Positions 1-5,117 of a stretch of 5,117 bases of DNA are shown here, in pieces (the first letter of the stretch is position 1; each line of letters begins with the position of its first letter). A model generated the notes under the pieces. It did not search any database. It had not been told where the DNA came from and saw only the letters and a list, made by a program, of their open reading frames with translations. The stretch covers positions 1 to 5,117 of the forward strand of contig DEBL01000232.1 of the NCBI GenBank assembly GCA_002348535.1. The letters run 5' to 3'. The position numbers and the translations under genes are program-made. The stretch comes from Deltaproteobacteria bacterium UBA2957 (GTDB lineage: Bacteria; Myxococcota_A; UBA796).

Positions 1-1
1 T

Positions 2-46
2 GCCGACGCAGACTCGGATGCCGATGCAGATGCCGACGCCGATGAC
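2..46 (+). repeat. Asp-Ala codon repeat (linker in the upstream surface protein)
   Basis: This is a degenerate run of alternating Ala (GCC/GCA) and Asp (GAC/GAT) codons with one Ser (TCG at 14-16), ending in a double Asp. The hexanucleotide period keeps the reading frame whatever the copy number. It encodes a flexible acidic spacer between membrane anchor and globular domain. The Ser position matches the run at the right end of the window. Confidence 0.85.
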
Positions 47-634
47 ACCGGTGAACCCGTATCGTGTGCAACCATGTCAGAGGCCGAGTGCGCAGAATCA
101 CCCGAGTGCGCAGGGATCAGTGGCTGGCCGGTCGACTTGGATGGCGAAGGCGACGCGTGCGTGGATTACTCTGCTTCCAGCTTTGCGGCCTGCGCTGAGC
201 CTCCGGGAGCCTGCGGTGACGCACTAACGTTTGCGAGACCTCCAACAGCGAGTAGCGATGCAGAGTGTGTCCTATTCAGCAGTACCTGTATCCCCGATGG
301 CTGGGTTCCCTGCTCCGGCCCGATCAGCGACTCGCCTTGTCCAGAGGAAAGTTGCGAAGGCGACTTTGGCGGTGACGGTCCCGGGTGCTGTGAGTCGCCC
401 GACGAGTCCACGGTACCGGCCATGACGCCGGCGACCTGTGAGGGCGGCGAGTGGACCTGTCCGGTCGAAGGCGAAGACATATGTTCGTGCGCCGGGATGA
501 CCGCGATGTACGATTGCGTGAGCAGTTGCGAGGACGGGGCAGAGGCCACACTCCCCTTCTGTGTGTACGGTGACCACTGGGAATGCCCACCGGATACGGT
601 TCGGTCCGACCTGTGTCCCTCTTCAGTCGAATAG
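2..634 (+). CDS. Cys-rich secreted/surface protein with Asp-Ala linker, C-terminal part (5' end outside window)
   Basis: The frame is open from the window edge to the TAG at 632-634, giving 210 residues with no start visible, so the N-terminus and any signal peptide lie upstream. It opens with an Asp-Ala linker and then holds 22 cysteines, an even number that suits a disulfide-bonded extracytoplasmic domain. Two short related modules are visible near the end: a TC-x3-EWTCP stretch followed by CSC, and FC-x4-HWECPPDTVRSDLCP. An earlier segment has CVLF, STCIPDGW and further cysteines. I recognise the style (a lipobox, an acidic linker, then Cys-rich modules) from predicted surface lipoproteins of Myxococcota-like bacteria, but I know no specific function. 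Its stop overlaps by 12 bases the end of the convergent selenoprotein gene. The first in-frame ATG (74) lies inside the protein and is unlikely to be the true start, because the linker and the first cysteine (SCAT) precede it. Confidence 0.8.
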   Translation, partial: ADADSDADADADADDTGEPVSCATMSEAECAESPECAGISGWPVDLDGEGDACVDYSASSFAACAEPPGACGDALTFARPPTASSDAECVLFSSTCIPDGWVPCSGPISDSPCPEESCEGDFGGDGPGCCESPDESTVPAMTPATCEGGEWTCPVEGEDICSCAGMTAMYDCVSSCEDGAEATLPFCVYGDHWECPPDTVRSDLCPSSVE

Positions 635-970
635 CTTGGTGAAGGCTTCCTCGCTGAAGCCCACCATAAACACGCCATCGGTGAGTATGGCCGGCGCCCG
701 CAGAGTGCCGGATCGACCCAGAATCAAGTCGGCAATCTCGTCGTCGGTAGCCTCCGATGCGGGATCGAACTGAATCAGTCGCTTGCCCTTCGTCACCCAC
801 ACGGACTCTGCTTTGCGGGCTATGGCGACGGCTTCGTCACGGTAAAGCTTTTGCTTGTTGGCAATGATGGGGTCGGGTTGCGGAACAGAACGGGGGGCCA
901 GGAACTCCTGGGCACGGGTGCAACTCGTTCAACTCTTGCGGTGGTAGTACCAGCGTATGGGCTTGGACAT
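623..970 (-). CDS. ArsC-family thioredoxin-fold selenoprotein (in-frame UGA read as Sec, UxxC motif)
   Basis: From ATG at 970 the frame reads through one TGA (931-929) to the TGA stop at 625-623, giving 115 residues. The start reads MSKPIRWYYHRKS, then U14-T-S-C17, so the UGA sits where the first Cys of a thioredoxin-like CxxC is expected after the first beta strand. The C-terminal half has the ArsC/Spx-type LRAP turn (R91-A-P93) and a VGF-S-EE end. Both sides of the UGA belong to one fold, which matches the family known as ArsC family (seleno)proteins. The likely role is a thiol/selenol redox reaction in the cytoplasm; the substrate is unknown and arsenate reduction is not implied. A good Shine-Dalgarno (AGGAGA) lies 7 bases before the ATG, and the gene follows the GNAT gene by 23 bases, so the two are probably cotranscribed. 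A SECIS-like hairpin follows the UGA. Translation as Sec would need SelA/SelB/SelC/SelD encoded elsewhere. The alternative is a nonsense mutation of TGC, which the hairpin and the intact frame make less likely. Confidence 0.88.
888..930 (-). promoter_or_regulatory. Candidate bacterial SECIS element, inside the coding sequence
   Basis: Read on the minus strand, an apical stem CCAGG/CCUGG (911-907 with 902-898) closes a 4-base AGUU loop; an extra A-U pair could tighten it to GU. A G is at the second loop position, 24 bases after the UGA. An outer 5-bp stem pairs GAACG (930-926), which overlaps the UGA itself, with CGUUC (892-888). Known bacterial SECIS elements are hairpins directly after the UGA with a G in the first two loop bases, which SelB binds. 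This one fits in position and shape. Folding energy was not computed. Confidence 0.75.
929..931 (-). other. In-frame UGA selenocysteine codon (U14)
   Basis: This TGA is the only stop-like codon between the ATG at 970 and the terminal TGA at 623. It takes the resolving or attacking Cys position of a CxxC redox motif, the most common site of Sec in bacterial redox selenoproteins. The same gene uses a second UGA as its true terminator, with no obvious hairpin after it. Confidence 0.85.
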
Positions 971-977
971 AATGGGT

Positions 978-983
978 TCTCCT
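978..983 (-). promoter_or_regulatory. Shine-Dalgarno of the selenoprotein gene
   Basis: AGGAGA on the minus strand is 7 bases upstream of the ATG at 970. It lies in the 23-base gap after the GNAT stop and fixes the start of the UGA-containing gene. Confidence 0.8.
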
Positions 984-993
984 GAGAAATAGT

Positions 994-1494
994 TTAGGGT
1001 CGTTCGATGACCCACAAATCGTGATCAACGCCTTCGTGCACGAGTGAAGCGTCGTTGTGCATGCCGAGTTTGGTCGCCACCCGTTTGGCAGGTTCGTTTG
1101 CTGCAACAATGGTCGCCACGACTCGATCGGCATCGGTTTCAGCCCATGCATGAGCGAGCAAGGCGGTGGCCGCTTCGGTGGCATAGCCTTCGTCTTGGTG
1201 GTCGCGGGCGAAGTGCCAGCCGATTTCGATGTCGCCGCGGAGCGATCGGGCGGGCTGAAGCATCACATTTCCAACAACGGTCCCTGTGCGGATTTCGACG
1301 GCGTACCAACCCAGCGCCGGTTCACAGGAATCGCTGATTTGGATGCACGAGGCCAACTTGTTGGCGCTGCCTGCGAGGTCGGTCACAGCGCCCCACCAAA
1401 TCACACGGGAGTCGCCCCAAATGGTGTGAAAAGACTCGAGGTCTTCCATGGTCCAAGGACGGAGTCGAGTACGAGTGGTGTCGAGAATCTTCAT
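994..1494 (-). CDS. GNAT-family N-acetyltransferase (RimJ/RimL-like)
   Basis: This 166-residue protein starts MKILDTTRTRLRP, a typical beginning for the acetyltransf_3 (RimJ/RimL/SpeG-type) group. The acetyl-CoA-binding motif A is seen as Q100-D-E-G103-Y-A105, followed by the helix TEAATALLAHAW. Near the C-terminus NEPAKRVATKLGM matches the family's N-x-PA-x2-VA-x-KLGM segment. It should transfer acetyl from acetyl-CoA to an amine, either a protein N-terminus or a small molecule; the acceptor cannot be told from sequence. The frame stays open up to an ATG at 1557, but that would begin inside the operator and add 21 residues unlike the family, so I chose 1494. No clear Shine-Dalgarno precedes it (the upstream bases are ACCCACCCC), so initiation may be weak or the leader unusual. 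It is the first gene of a two-gene minus-strand unit with the selenoprotein and is divergent from the TetR gene. Confidence 0.9.
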   Translation of the reverse strand: MKILDTTRTRLRPWTMEDLESFHTIWGDSRVIWWGAVTDLAGSANKLASCIQISDSCEPALGWYAVEIRTGTVVGNVMLQPARSLRGDIEIGWHFARDHQDEGYATEAATALLAHAWAETDADRVVATIVAANEPAKRVATKLGMHNDASLVHEGVDHDLWVIERP

Positions 1495-1550
1495 GGGGTG
1501 GGTGTAACGACTTTGAGTCCATGACGAGAAATAAGGTCTTGCCCAAGAAA

Positions 1551-1579
1551 CTAACATTTGGTAGGTATTTGCCTACCAA
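1551..1579 (-). promoter_or_regulatory. Weak candidate promoter for the GNAT-selenoprotein unit
   Basis: On the minus strand TTGGTA (1579-1574) and TGTTAG (1556-1551) are 17 bases apart and could serve as -35 and -10 boxes. The -10 match is poor (3 of 6). Its interest is that it lies entirely within the palindrome, so a bound repressor would block it. Confidence 0.25.
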
Positions 1580-1586
1580 CCGTTAG
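1551..1586. promoter_or_regulatory. Palindromic operator in the divergent gap (likely TetR-family site)
   Basis: Perfect 8-bp arms TTGGTAGG (1558-1565) and CCTACCAA (1572-1579) surround a 6-base centre. Two bases further out on each side, a second pair of arms CTAAC (1551-1555) and GTTAG (1582-1586) shares the same centre of symmetry. Altogether 14 of 18 base positions per half are complementary. It lies between the GNAT and TetR starts, and its right edge runs into the TetR ribosome-binding site. TetR-family repressors commonly bind such palindromes next to their own genes, so autoregulation and control of both directions are expected. No binding data support this. Confidence 0.75.
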
Positions 1587-1589
1587 GGA
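1585..1589 (+). promoter_or_regulatory. Probable Shine-Dalgarno of the TetR gene
   Basis: AGGGA lies 4 bases before the GTG at 1594. It is short and closely spaced, but it supports GTG 1594 over the in-frame TTG at 1558, which would put the operator inside the coding region. Confidence 0.5.
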
Positions 1590-1593
1590 TCGA

Positions 1594-2214
1594 GTGTCGG
1601 AATCAAAGGATCGAATACTGAAGGTGGCGACTCGACGCTTCGCGGCCGACGGGTTTGATGGCACATCCTTGAGTCACATCGCCGACGATGTGGGGATGAA
1701 AAAACCGAGCTTGCTGTATCACTTTGCCTCGAAAGATGCGCTGCGTGAGGCGGTTCTGAATGATGTCCTTTGTCAGTGGCAGACGCGCTTGCCGGCGATT
1801 TTGGCCCGGGCTCACTCGGTGGATGACCGGTTTGGAGCATTATTCGATGCGATTTATGACTTTTTCTCCTCGGATCCGGCCCGGGCCCTTCTCGTGCTCC
1901 GTGAAGTTGTGGACCGACCAACTGAGACTCGAGAACGGTTGGCGGAAGCGATACGACCGTGGGCCGTCATCGTCTCATCCTCCATCTTGGCGGAGCGACA
2001 GGCGGACCGAATTCATCACGGGGTGGATCCGGAGGCCTATGTTGTGCAGTCCATCGTAGCGATTGTTGGGTCGGTTGCGGCCGCCGATTTCGGAGCGGCC
2101 CTATTTGGGGAGTCGTCCACGGCCGACTGGCGCCATCGTCAGCGGTCAGAGGCTCGACGAATTGCACGATTCTCATTGTTTAAGCAAACAGGAGTGCAGA
2201 CGAAAAATGGGTGA
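1594..2214 (+). CDS. TetR/AcrR-family transcriptional regulator
   Basis: This 206-residue protein has a normal length for the family. The N-terminal DNA-binding domain is clear: SKDRILKVATRRFAADGF, then G-TSLSHIADDVGMKKPSLLYHF at about residues 23-44 (helix-turn-helix), then SKDALREAV. The rest is the helical ligand-binding and dimer domain; a segment around residues 150-172 (VQSIVAIVGSVAAADFGAALF) is hydrophobic, as in ligand pockets, but does not name the ligand. It is the first gene of an operon with fabG and fadI, and its stop overlaps the fabG start by 8 bases, so it probably represses this acyl-metabolism operon and itself through the palindrome just upstream. An acyl-CoA or related ligand is an inference from the neighbours. 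The start is GTG; a TTG 12 codons upstream is possible but would lie in the operator. Confidence 0.9.
   Translation: MSESKDRILKVATRRFAADGFDGTSLSHIADDVGMKKPSLLYHFASKDALREAVLNDVLCQWQTRLPAILARAHSVDDRFGALFDAIYDFFSSDPARALLVLREVVDRPTETRERLAEAIRPWAVIVSSSILAERQADRIHHGVDPEAYVVQSIVAIVGSVAAADFGAALFGESSTADWRHRQRSEARRIARFSLFKQTGVQTKNG
2190..2194 (+). promoter_or_regulatory. Shine-Dalgarno of fabG, within the TetR coding end
   Basis: AGGAG lies 12 bases before ATG 2207, slightly long spacing. It supports this start over the in-frame ATG at 2063, which lies deep within the TetR gene. Confidence 0.55.
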
Positions 2215-3535
2215 TACATTGCTGAGTTGGGCGTCGAATTCGACGTCGCGAAAAATGATGTCCGCTGTGGGATTGCCCACACCTCAACCGCTGACACGGG
2301 CCACCAGCCGTTGGTGCGCCGCGCCGCTGGAACATGGCGCCTGGGCAGTGGCTGGTGGATCCCTGCGAGATTCTCTTGCCGAAACGGTTCGCGGCATGGG
2401 AGGGACTGTGGTGGATGATGAGTTGGACGGATTCAATGGATTGTCAGGTGTCGTATTCGACGCAACACACTTCTCCTCGGCCGAAGACCTTCGAGAATTG
2501 CACGCCTTCTTTCATCCCCGGGTTCGTTCCATCGTGAAATGCGGGCGTGTGGTGTTGATCGGGCGTTCGCACACGGGGTCGGGCGGCGCCGGTGAAGCGG
2601 CTGTTCGCTCGGCACTGGTTGGGTTCACAAAGAGCCTGTCCAAAGAGTTGGGCCGCAAAGGAATCACGGCGAACCTGTTGACGGTTGACGCGGGCGCGGA
2701 AGGTGGAGTTGAAGGGCCGCTTCGGTTTTTACTCGATTCCCGGTCGGCATTCGTGACGGGGCAGCCGATTCATGTGGGGTCAAGCGGTCATCAGGGATCA
2801 TGGGATGGCCTCCACGAGGGCCGCACGGTGTTGGTGACGGGAGCCGCTCGGGGAATCGGGGAAGCGACCGCCCGTACATTTGCGGCTGAGGGCGCGCGTG
2901 TGCTGTGCCTCGACGTGCCCTCAACCGTGGGTGCGATTGAGACCCTCGCTTCAGAAATTGGCGGGGTTCCGCTGCCGCTCGACATCACAAATCCCAACGC
3001 AGCGCAACGAATTTTGGAGGCGGCGGACGGTCCGCTGCATGGCATTGTTCACAACGCCGGAATCACCCGAGACAAGACCCTCGGGAAGATGGATCAGAAG
3101 TTGTGGGACGTGACGATCGAGGTCAACCTTGCCAGCGTGCTCCGGGTGACCGAGTCTCTTGTCAACGCGGGCGCCATTCCATCCGGGGGCAGTGTCGTGC
3201 TTGTGAGTTCCATTGCAGGCATTGCCGGAAACACAGGACAGACCAACTACGCGGCCTCGAAGGCCGGAATTATTGGTGCTACTCGTCAGTGGGGGGAGTC
3301 CCTGCGCGCCGACGGGATCGCCTGCAATGCCGTAGCACCCGGCTTTATCGAGACACAAATGACCGACGCTATTCCCTTCGGGATTCGCGAAGCAGGTCGC
3401 CGTTTATCCAACCTCAATCAGGGCGGTCTCCCGATAGACGTCGCTGAAGCGGTTGTCTTTCTTTCTTCTCACGGCGCCTCGGGCATGCATGGAAACGTGA
3501 TGCGCGTCTGCGGCGGCAATCTTCTCGGAGCATAG
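2207..3535 (+). CDS. fabG: High-molecular-weight FabG: two-domain 3-oxoacyl-(ACP/CoA) reductase
   Basis: This is a 442-residue SDR protein, much longer than ordinary FabG (about 245), matching the FabG4/HMwFabG type known from Mycobacterium (Rv0242c). The C-terminal domain (from about residue 203) is the active one: nucleotide loop T211-G-A-A-R-G216-I-G218, D236 at the end of the second strand (which favours NADH), N283-A-G, and the full catalytic tetrad N307, S335, Y348, K352 in the usual spacing, then APGFIETQMT. It should interconvert 3-oxoacyl and 3-hydroxyacyl thioesters. The N-terminal 200 residues look like a second, degenerate SDR fold: GFTKSLSKELGRKGITAN is recognisable, but the Tyr-x3-Lys positions are E130 and R134 and no TGxxxGxG loop is seen. 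It overlaps the TetR stop by 8 bases and precedes fadI by one base. The same reductase-thiolase neighbourhood occurs in mycobacteria (fabG4-fadA2), which supports a role in fatty-acid turnover or a related thioester pathway. Confidence 0.92.
   Translation: MGDTLLSWASNSTSRKMMSAVGLPTPQPLTRATSRWCAAPLEHGAWAVAGGSLRDSLAETVRGMGGTVVDDELDGFNGLSGVVFDATHFSSAEDLRELHAFFHPRVRSIVKCGRVVLIGRSHTGSGGAGEAAVRSALVGFTKSLSKELGRKGITANLLTVDAGAEGGVEGPLRFLLDSRSAFVTGQPIHVGSSGHQGSWDGLHEGRTVLVTGAARGIGEATARTFAAEGARVLCLDVPSTVGAIETLASEIGGVPLPLDITNPNAAQRILEAADGPLHGIVHNAGITRDKTLGKMDQKLWDVTIEVNLASVLRVTESLVNAGAIPSGGSVVLVSSIAGIAGNTGQTNYAASKAGIIGATRQWGESLRADGIACNAVAPGFIETQMTDAIPFGIREAGRRLSNLNQGGLPIDVAEAVVFLSSHGASGMHGNVMRVCGGNLLGA
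3527..3530 (+). promoter_or_regulatory. Shine-Dalgarno of fadI, inside the fabG end
   Basis: GGAG lies 6 bases before the GTG at 3537. It is within the last codons of fabG, which suggests translational coupling, and it decides the GTG start. Confidence 0.65.
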
Positions 3536-3536
3536 T

Positions 3537-4844
3537 GTGCCAGTATCAACATCCAACACCGTTGCGAGGCGAGCCGTCATCGTCGCCGGCAATCGAACCC
3601 CCTTCGTAAAAGCATTCAGCGAATATTTGTCTCTCGATACCATCGACTTGGGAGTCGAGGCTGTGCGCGGCTTGATGGCGCGATCCGGGCTGGATTCAAG
3701 CCAACTCGACGCTGTGATCTGGGGAGGGGTTTTGCTGCCGCCGCTTGCCCCCAATGTGGCGCGCGAGATCGTGCTGGATCTGGAACTCCCTGCGGGCATT
3801 GAAGCGAATACTGTGACACGCGCATGCGCATCGGGGCTGCAAGCCATCACCGATGCTGTGGCTAAGATTGAGCGCGGCGAGGCCGACGTAATCATCGCGG
3901 GGGGGTCGGACTCGACTTCGAACGCCACGCTTGCAATGCCAGCCGACTTTGTGCGATCTGTCGCTCCCTTCGCAATGGGCAAGTCGTCGGGGGTCGCTGG
4001 TTTTTTCGGTATGCTGGGCGGTTTGTTTCCGCCGACGAAGGCACTCCCCAAAATGCCGAAGGTTGCAGAGCGGTCCACCGGAGAGGTCATGGGTGAATCG
4101 GCCGAGAAGATGGCGGGTATTCACGGCATTTCGCGGGATGCGCAGGATGAGTTGGCCACCCGTTCGCACCACCGAGCCGCTGCCGCGTGGGCGAGTGGAC
4201 GGTTTGACGATGAAGTGTCGGCGGTCACCATCAATGACATTGCTGTGGAGCGAGACACGATTGTTCGCGGAGATACATCGGTGGAGAAAATGGCGAAGTT
4301 GCGAGCCGTGTTCGCTCAAGACGGCACGTTAACAGCCGCCAACTCCAGTACGCTGACGGATGGGGCGTCGGCGACGCTCATCATGAGTGAAGACAAAGCG
4401 ATAGCCCTTGGGTTTACGCCGTTGGCATCGTTTCGGAGCTGGGCATACTCTGCGGTTGACCCTCGCGACCAGTTGCTGAAAGGGCCCGCCATCAGCATGC
4501 CGCTCGCGTTGAAACGAGCGGGACTGAAGCTTGAGGATGTTGACTTGGTCGACATGCATGAAGCGTTTGCCGGTCAAGTCCTATCGATTCTGGCCATGCT
4601 TGAAGATGACGAATTTGCACGAGTAGAGCTGGGAGTGGATCAAGCGGTGGGAAGAATTGACCCAGCCATTTTGAATGTTCAGGGTGGGTCGGTTGCCATC
4701 GGGCATCCATTTGCGGCAACAGGTTCACGAATGGTCAACACCATGGCAAACGAGTTGCATCGGACCGGCAAGGACACGGCATTGCTTGGCATCTGTGCAG
4801 CGGGCGGTTTGGGTGCAGCAGCGGTCCTCGAACGCATCAAATAG
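3537..4844 (+). CDS. fadI: Acetyl-CoA acyltransferase (3-ketoacyl-CoA thiolase), FadI/FadA2 type
   Basis: This 435-residue protein has the length of FadI (about 436), longer than the 390-residue FadA/PhaA thiolases. Thiolase landmarks are in order: RTPF near residue 22, the nucleophile C97 in TRACASGLQAI, AGGSDSTSNA, NSSTLTDGASA, H341-E-A-F344, H390 in GHPFAATGSR, and the second catalytic C420 in CAAGGLG. All active-site residues are present, so it should be functional. It cleaves 3-ketoacyl-CoA with CoA to acetyl-CoA and a shortened acyl-CoA, or condenses acyl-CoAs in reverse; which direction is used is not clear. Start GTG 3537 lies one base after the fabG stop. No hydratase or acyl-CoA dehydrogenase is present in the window, so it must rely on genes elsewhere. 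It is the last gene of the TetR-fabG-fadI operon, followed by a 62-base gap. Confidence 0.95.
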   Translation: MPVSTSNTVARRAVIVAGNRTPFVKAFSEYLSLDTIDLGVEAVRGLMARSGLDSSQLDAVIWGGVLLPPLAPNVAREIVLDLELPAGIEANTVTRACASGLQAITDAVAKIERGEADVIIAGGSDSTSNATLAMPADFVRSVAPFAMGKSSGVAGFFGMLGGLFPPTKALPKMPKVAERSTGEVMGESAEKMAGIHGISRDAQDELATRSHHRAAAAWASGRFDDEVSAVTINDIAVERDTIVRGDTSVEKMAKLRAVFAQDGTLTAANSSTLTDGASATLIMSEDKAIALGFTPLASFRSWAYSAVDPRDQLLKGPAISMPLALKRAGLKLEDVDLVDMHEAFAGQVLSILAMLEDDEFARVELGVDQAVGRIDPAILNVQGGSVAIGHPFAATGSRMVNTMANELHRTGKDTALLGICAAGGLGAAAVLERIK

Positions 4845-4879
4845 AGACACCGATTGCATCTATGTGCTACGGATCTTAG

Positions 4880-4895
4880 GCAGAAATCTGCTTTT
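4880..4895 (+). terminator. Weak candidate terminator after fadI
   Basis: GCAGA and TCTGC form a short perfect inverted repeat (2-base gap, or a 4-bp stem with AAAT loop) followed by four T's. The stem is very short and sits directly before the next gene's ribosome-binding site, so it may be chance or a leader hairpin. Confidence 0.22.
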
Positions 4896-4900
4896 GGAGG
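4896..4900 (+). promoter_or_regulatory. Shine-Dalgarno of the downstream lipoprotein gene
   Basis: GGAGG ends 6 bases before ATG 4907, a near-ideal site. An in-frame TAG at 4877-4879 blocks any longer start, so 4907 is well supported. Confidence 0.8.
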
Positions 4901-4906
4901 TTGTAC

Positions 4907-5117
4907 ATGCGTGTGTTGATGCTGATTGCGGCGTTCGCTGCCGGTTGTGGGTCCGACTCCGCCGTGGGTCCCGATGAGAAAAAACTCAACTCGTTCGACG
5001 AGTTTTCAGTGTGGGGGTCAGGAATGGAGGACCACAGTGCTCCGACCTCAGCCGGTGATGATGCGGATGCCGATTCCGATGCCGATGCCGATGCCGATGC
5101 CGATGCGGACGCCGATG
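4907..5117 (+). CDS. Predicted lipoprotein with Asp-Ala linker, N-terminal part (3' end outside window)
   Basis: The visible 70 residues start MRVLMLIAAFAAGC: a short hydrophobic signal peptide with a lipobox AAG-C14, so signal peptidase II cleavage and lipidation at C14 are expected. Residues after the Cys are G15-S16, with no Asp at +2, which by the E. coli rule suggests the outer membrane. A polar stretch up to about residue 50 is followed by an Asp-Ala run (from D51) that continues off the window. The functional domain is not visible. The architecture (lipobox, short spacer, Asp-Ala linker with one Ser) mirrors what is left of the gene at the left edge, so the two may be paralogs with Cys-rich C-termini. 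The function is unknown. Confidence 0.85.
   Translation, partial: MRVLMLIAAFAAGCGSDSAVGPDEKKLNSFDEFSVWGSGMEDHSAPTSAGDDADADSDADADADADADAD
5057..5117 (+). repeat. Asp-Ala codon repeat (GATGCC hexanucleotide), continues beyond window
   Basis: After a double Asp (5057-5062), Ala and Asp codons alternate to the window end with one Ser (TCC, 5075-5077). The core is near-perfect GATGCC units, more uniform than the left repeat. Each unit is six bases, so gain or loss of units changes linker length but not frame. Confidence 0.9.

Noticed and set aside
324..800. Minus-strand ORF of 158 codons spanning the two convergent genes
   Set aside because: It is Arg-rich and low in recognisable motifs, as expected for a shadow frame. 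It overlaps the selenoprotein and the Cys-rich gene, both of which have better evidence.
929..931. The TGA as a plain nonsense mutation making a pseudogene
   Set aside because: No other damage is present, the position is the redox Cys site, and a SECIS-like hairpin follows. It remains possible if the genome lacks selB.
837..1184. Minus-strand ORF of 115 codons across the GNAT end and selenoprotein start
   Set aside because: It runs out of frame through two better supported genes, and its Pro/His/Leu-rich product has no family features.
1057..1524. Plus-strand ORF of 155 codons opposite the GNAT gene
   Set aside because: It is the antisense of a clear acetyltransferase, with no motif and no convincing ribosome-binding site.
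1558..1593. TTG start for the TetR gene at 1558
   Set aside because: It would place the palindrome within the coding region and has no ribosome-binding site. GTG 1594 gives a normal TetR N-terminus.
2063..2206. Longer fabG start at ATG 2063
   Set aside because: It would overlap the TetR gene by about 150 bases and add an Arg/Pro-rich segment unlike the family. ATG 2207 has a Shine-Dalgarno and the usual short overlap.
3404..4090. Minus-strand ORF of 228 codons opposite fabG and fadI
   Set aside because: Its Ser/Ala/Thr-rich product is typical of antisense frames in GC-rich genes. The plus strand carries an intact thiolase with all catalytic residues.
4854..4882. Promoter for the downstream lipoprotein, TTGCAT then TAGGCA at 17-base spacing
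   Set aside because: The -10 element matches the consensus at only two of six positions.
5057..5117. Short-unit tandem repeat considered as a CRISPR or replication iteron
   Set aside because: The units are 6 bases without spacers and are in frame with a lipoprotein, so they are a coding linker.

Overview
The window looks like chromosomal DNA from a predatory or marine deltaproteobacterium-type lineage (Myxococcota or Bradymonadota-like). The reasons are two secreted, cysteine-rich or lipoprotein-type genes with long Asp-Ala linkers, a GC-rich coding style, and a UGA-containing ArsC-family selenoprotein gene. This placement is inferred from style, because no rRNA or marker gene is present.

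Layout. (1) At 2-634 (+) lies the C-terminal 210 residues of a Cys-rich surface protein that opens with an Asp-Ala linker. (2) On the minus strand, 1494-994 encodes a RimJ-type GNAT acetyltransferase. It is followed 23 bases later by a 115-residue thioredoxin-fold ArsC-like protein (970-623) whose reading frame is interrupted by one UGA, exactly where the first Cys of a CxxC motif belongs. A hairpin that fits a bacterial SECIS element lies just after that UGA, so I read the gene as a selenoprotein (U14-T-S-C17) and not as a pseudogene. Ordinary ORF callers would miss or split it. (3) The 99-base divergent gap 1495-1593 holds a 36-bp imperfect palindrome that looks like a TetR operator. (4) Rightward from it runs a tight operon: a TetR regulator (1594-2214), a long two-domain FabG ketoreductase of the FabG4/HMwFabG type (2207-3535), and a FadI-type thiolase (3537-4844). 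The first two genes overlap by 8 bases and the last two are 1 base apart. (5) At 4907 a new lipoprotein gene begins; it has a lipobox and runs off the window inside another Asp-Ala repeat.

How the genes work together. FabG (3-oxoacyl/3-hydroxyacyl interconversion) and FadI (thiolytic cleavage or its reverse) act on neighbouring steps of acyl chain metabolism, as do the linked fabG4/fadA2 genes of mycobacteria. The TetR protein probably senses an acyl-type ligand and represses its own operon through the divergent palindrome. Because the same palindrome lies upstream of the GNAT-selenoprotein pair, that pair may be co-regulated. The most noteworthy item is the selenoprotein with its SECIS-like hairpin.
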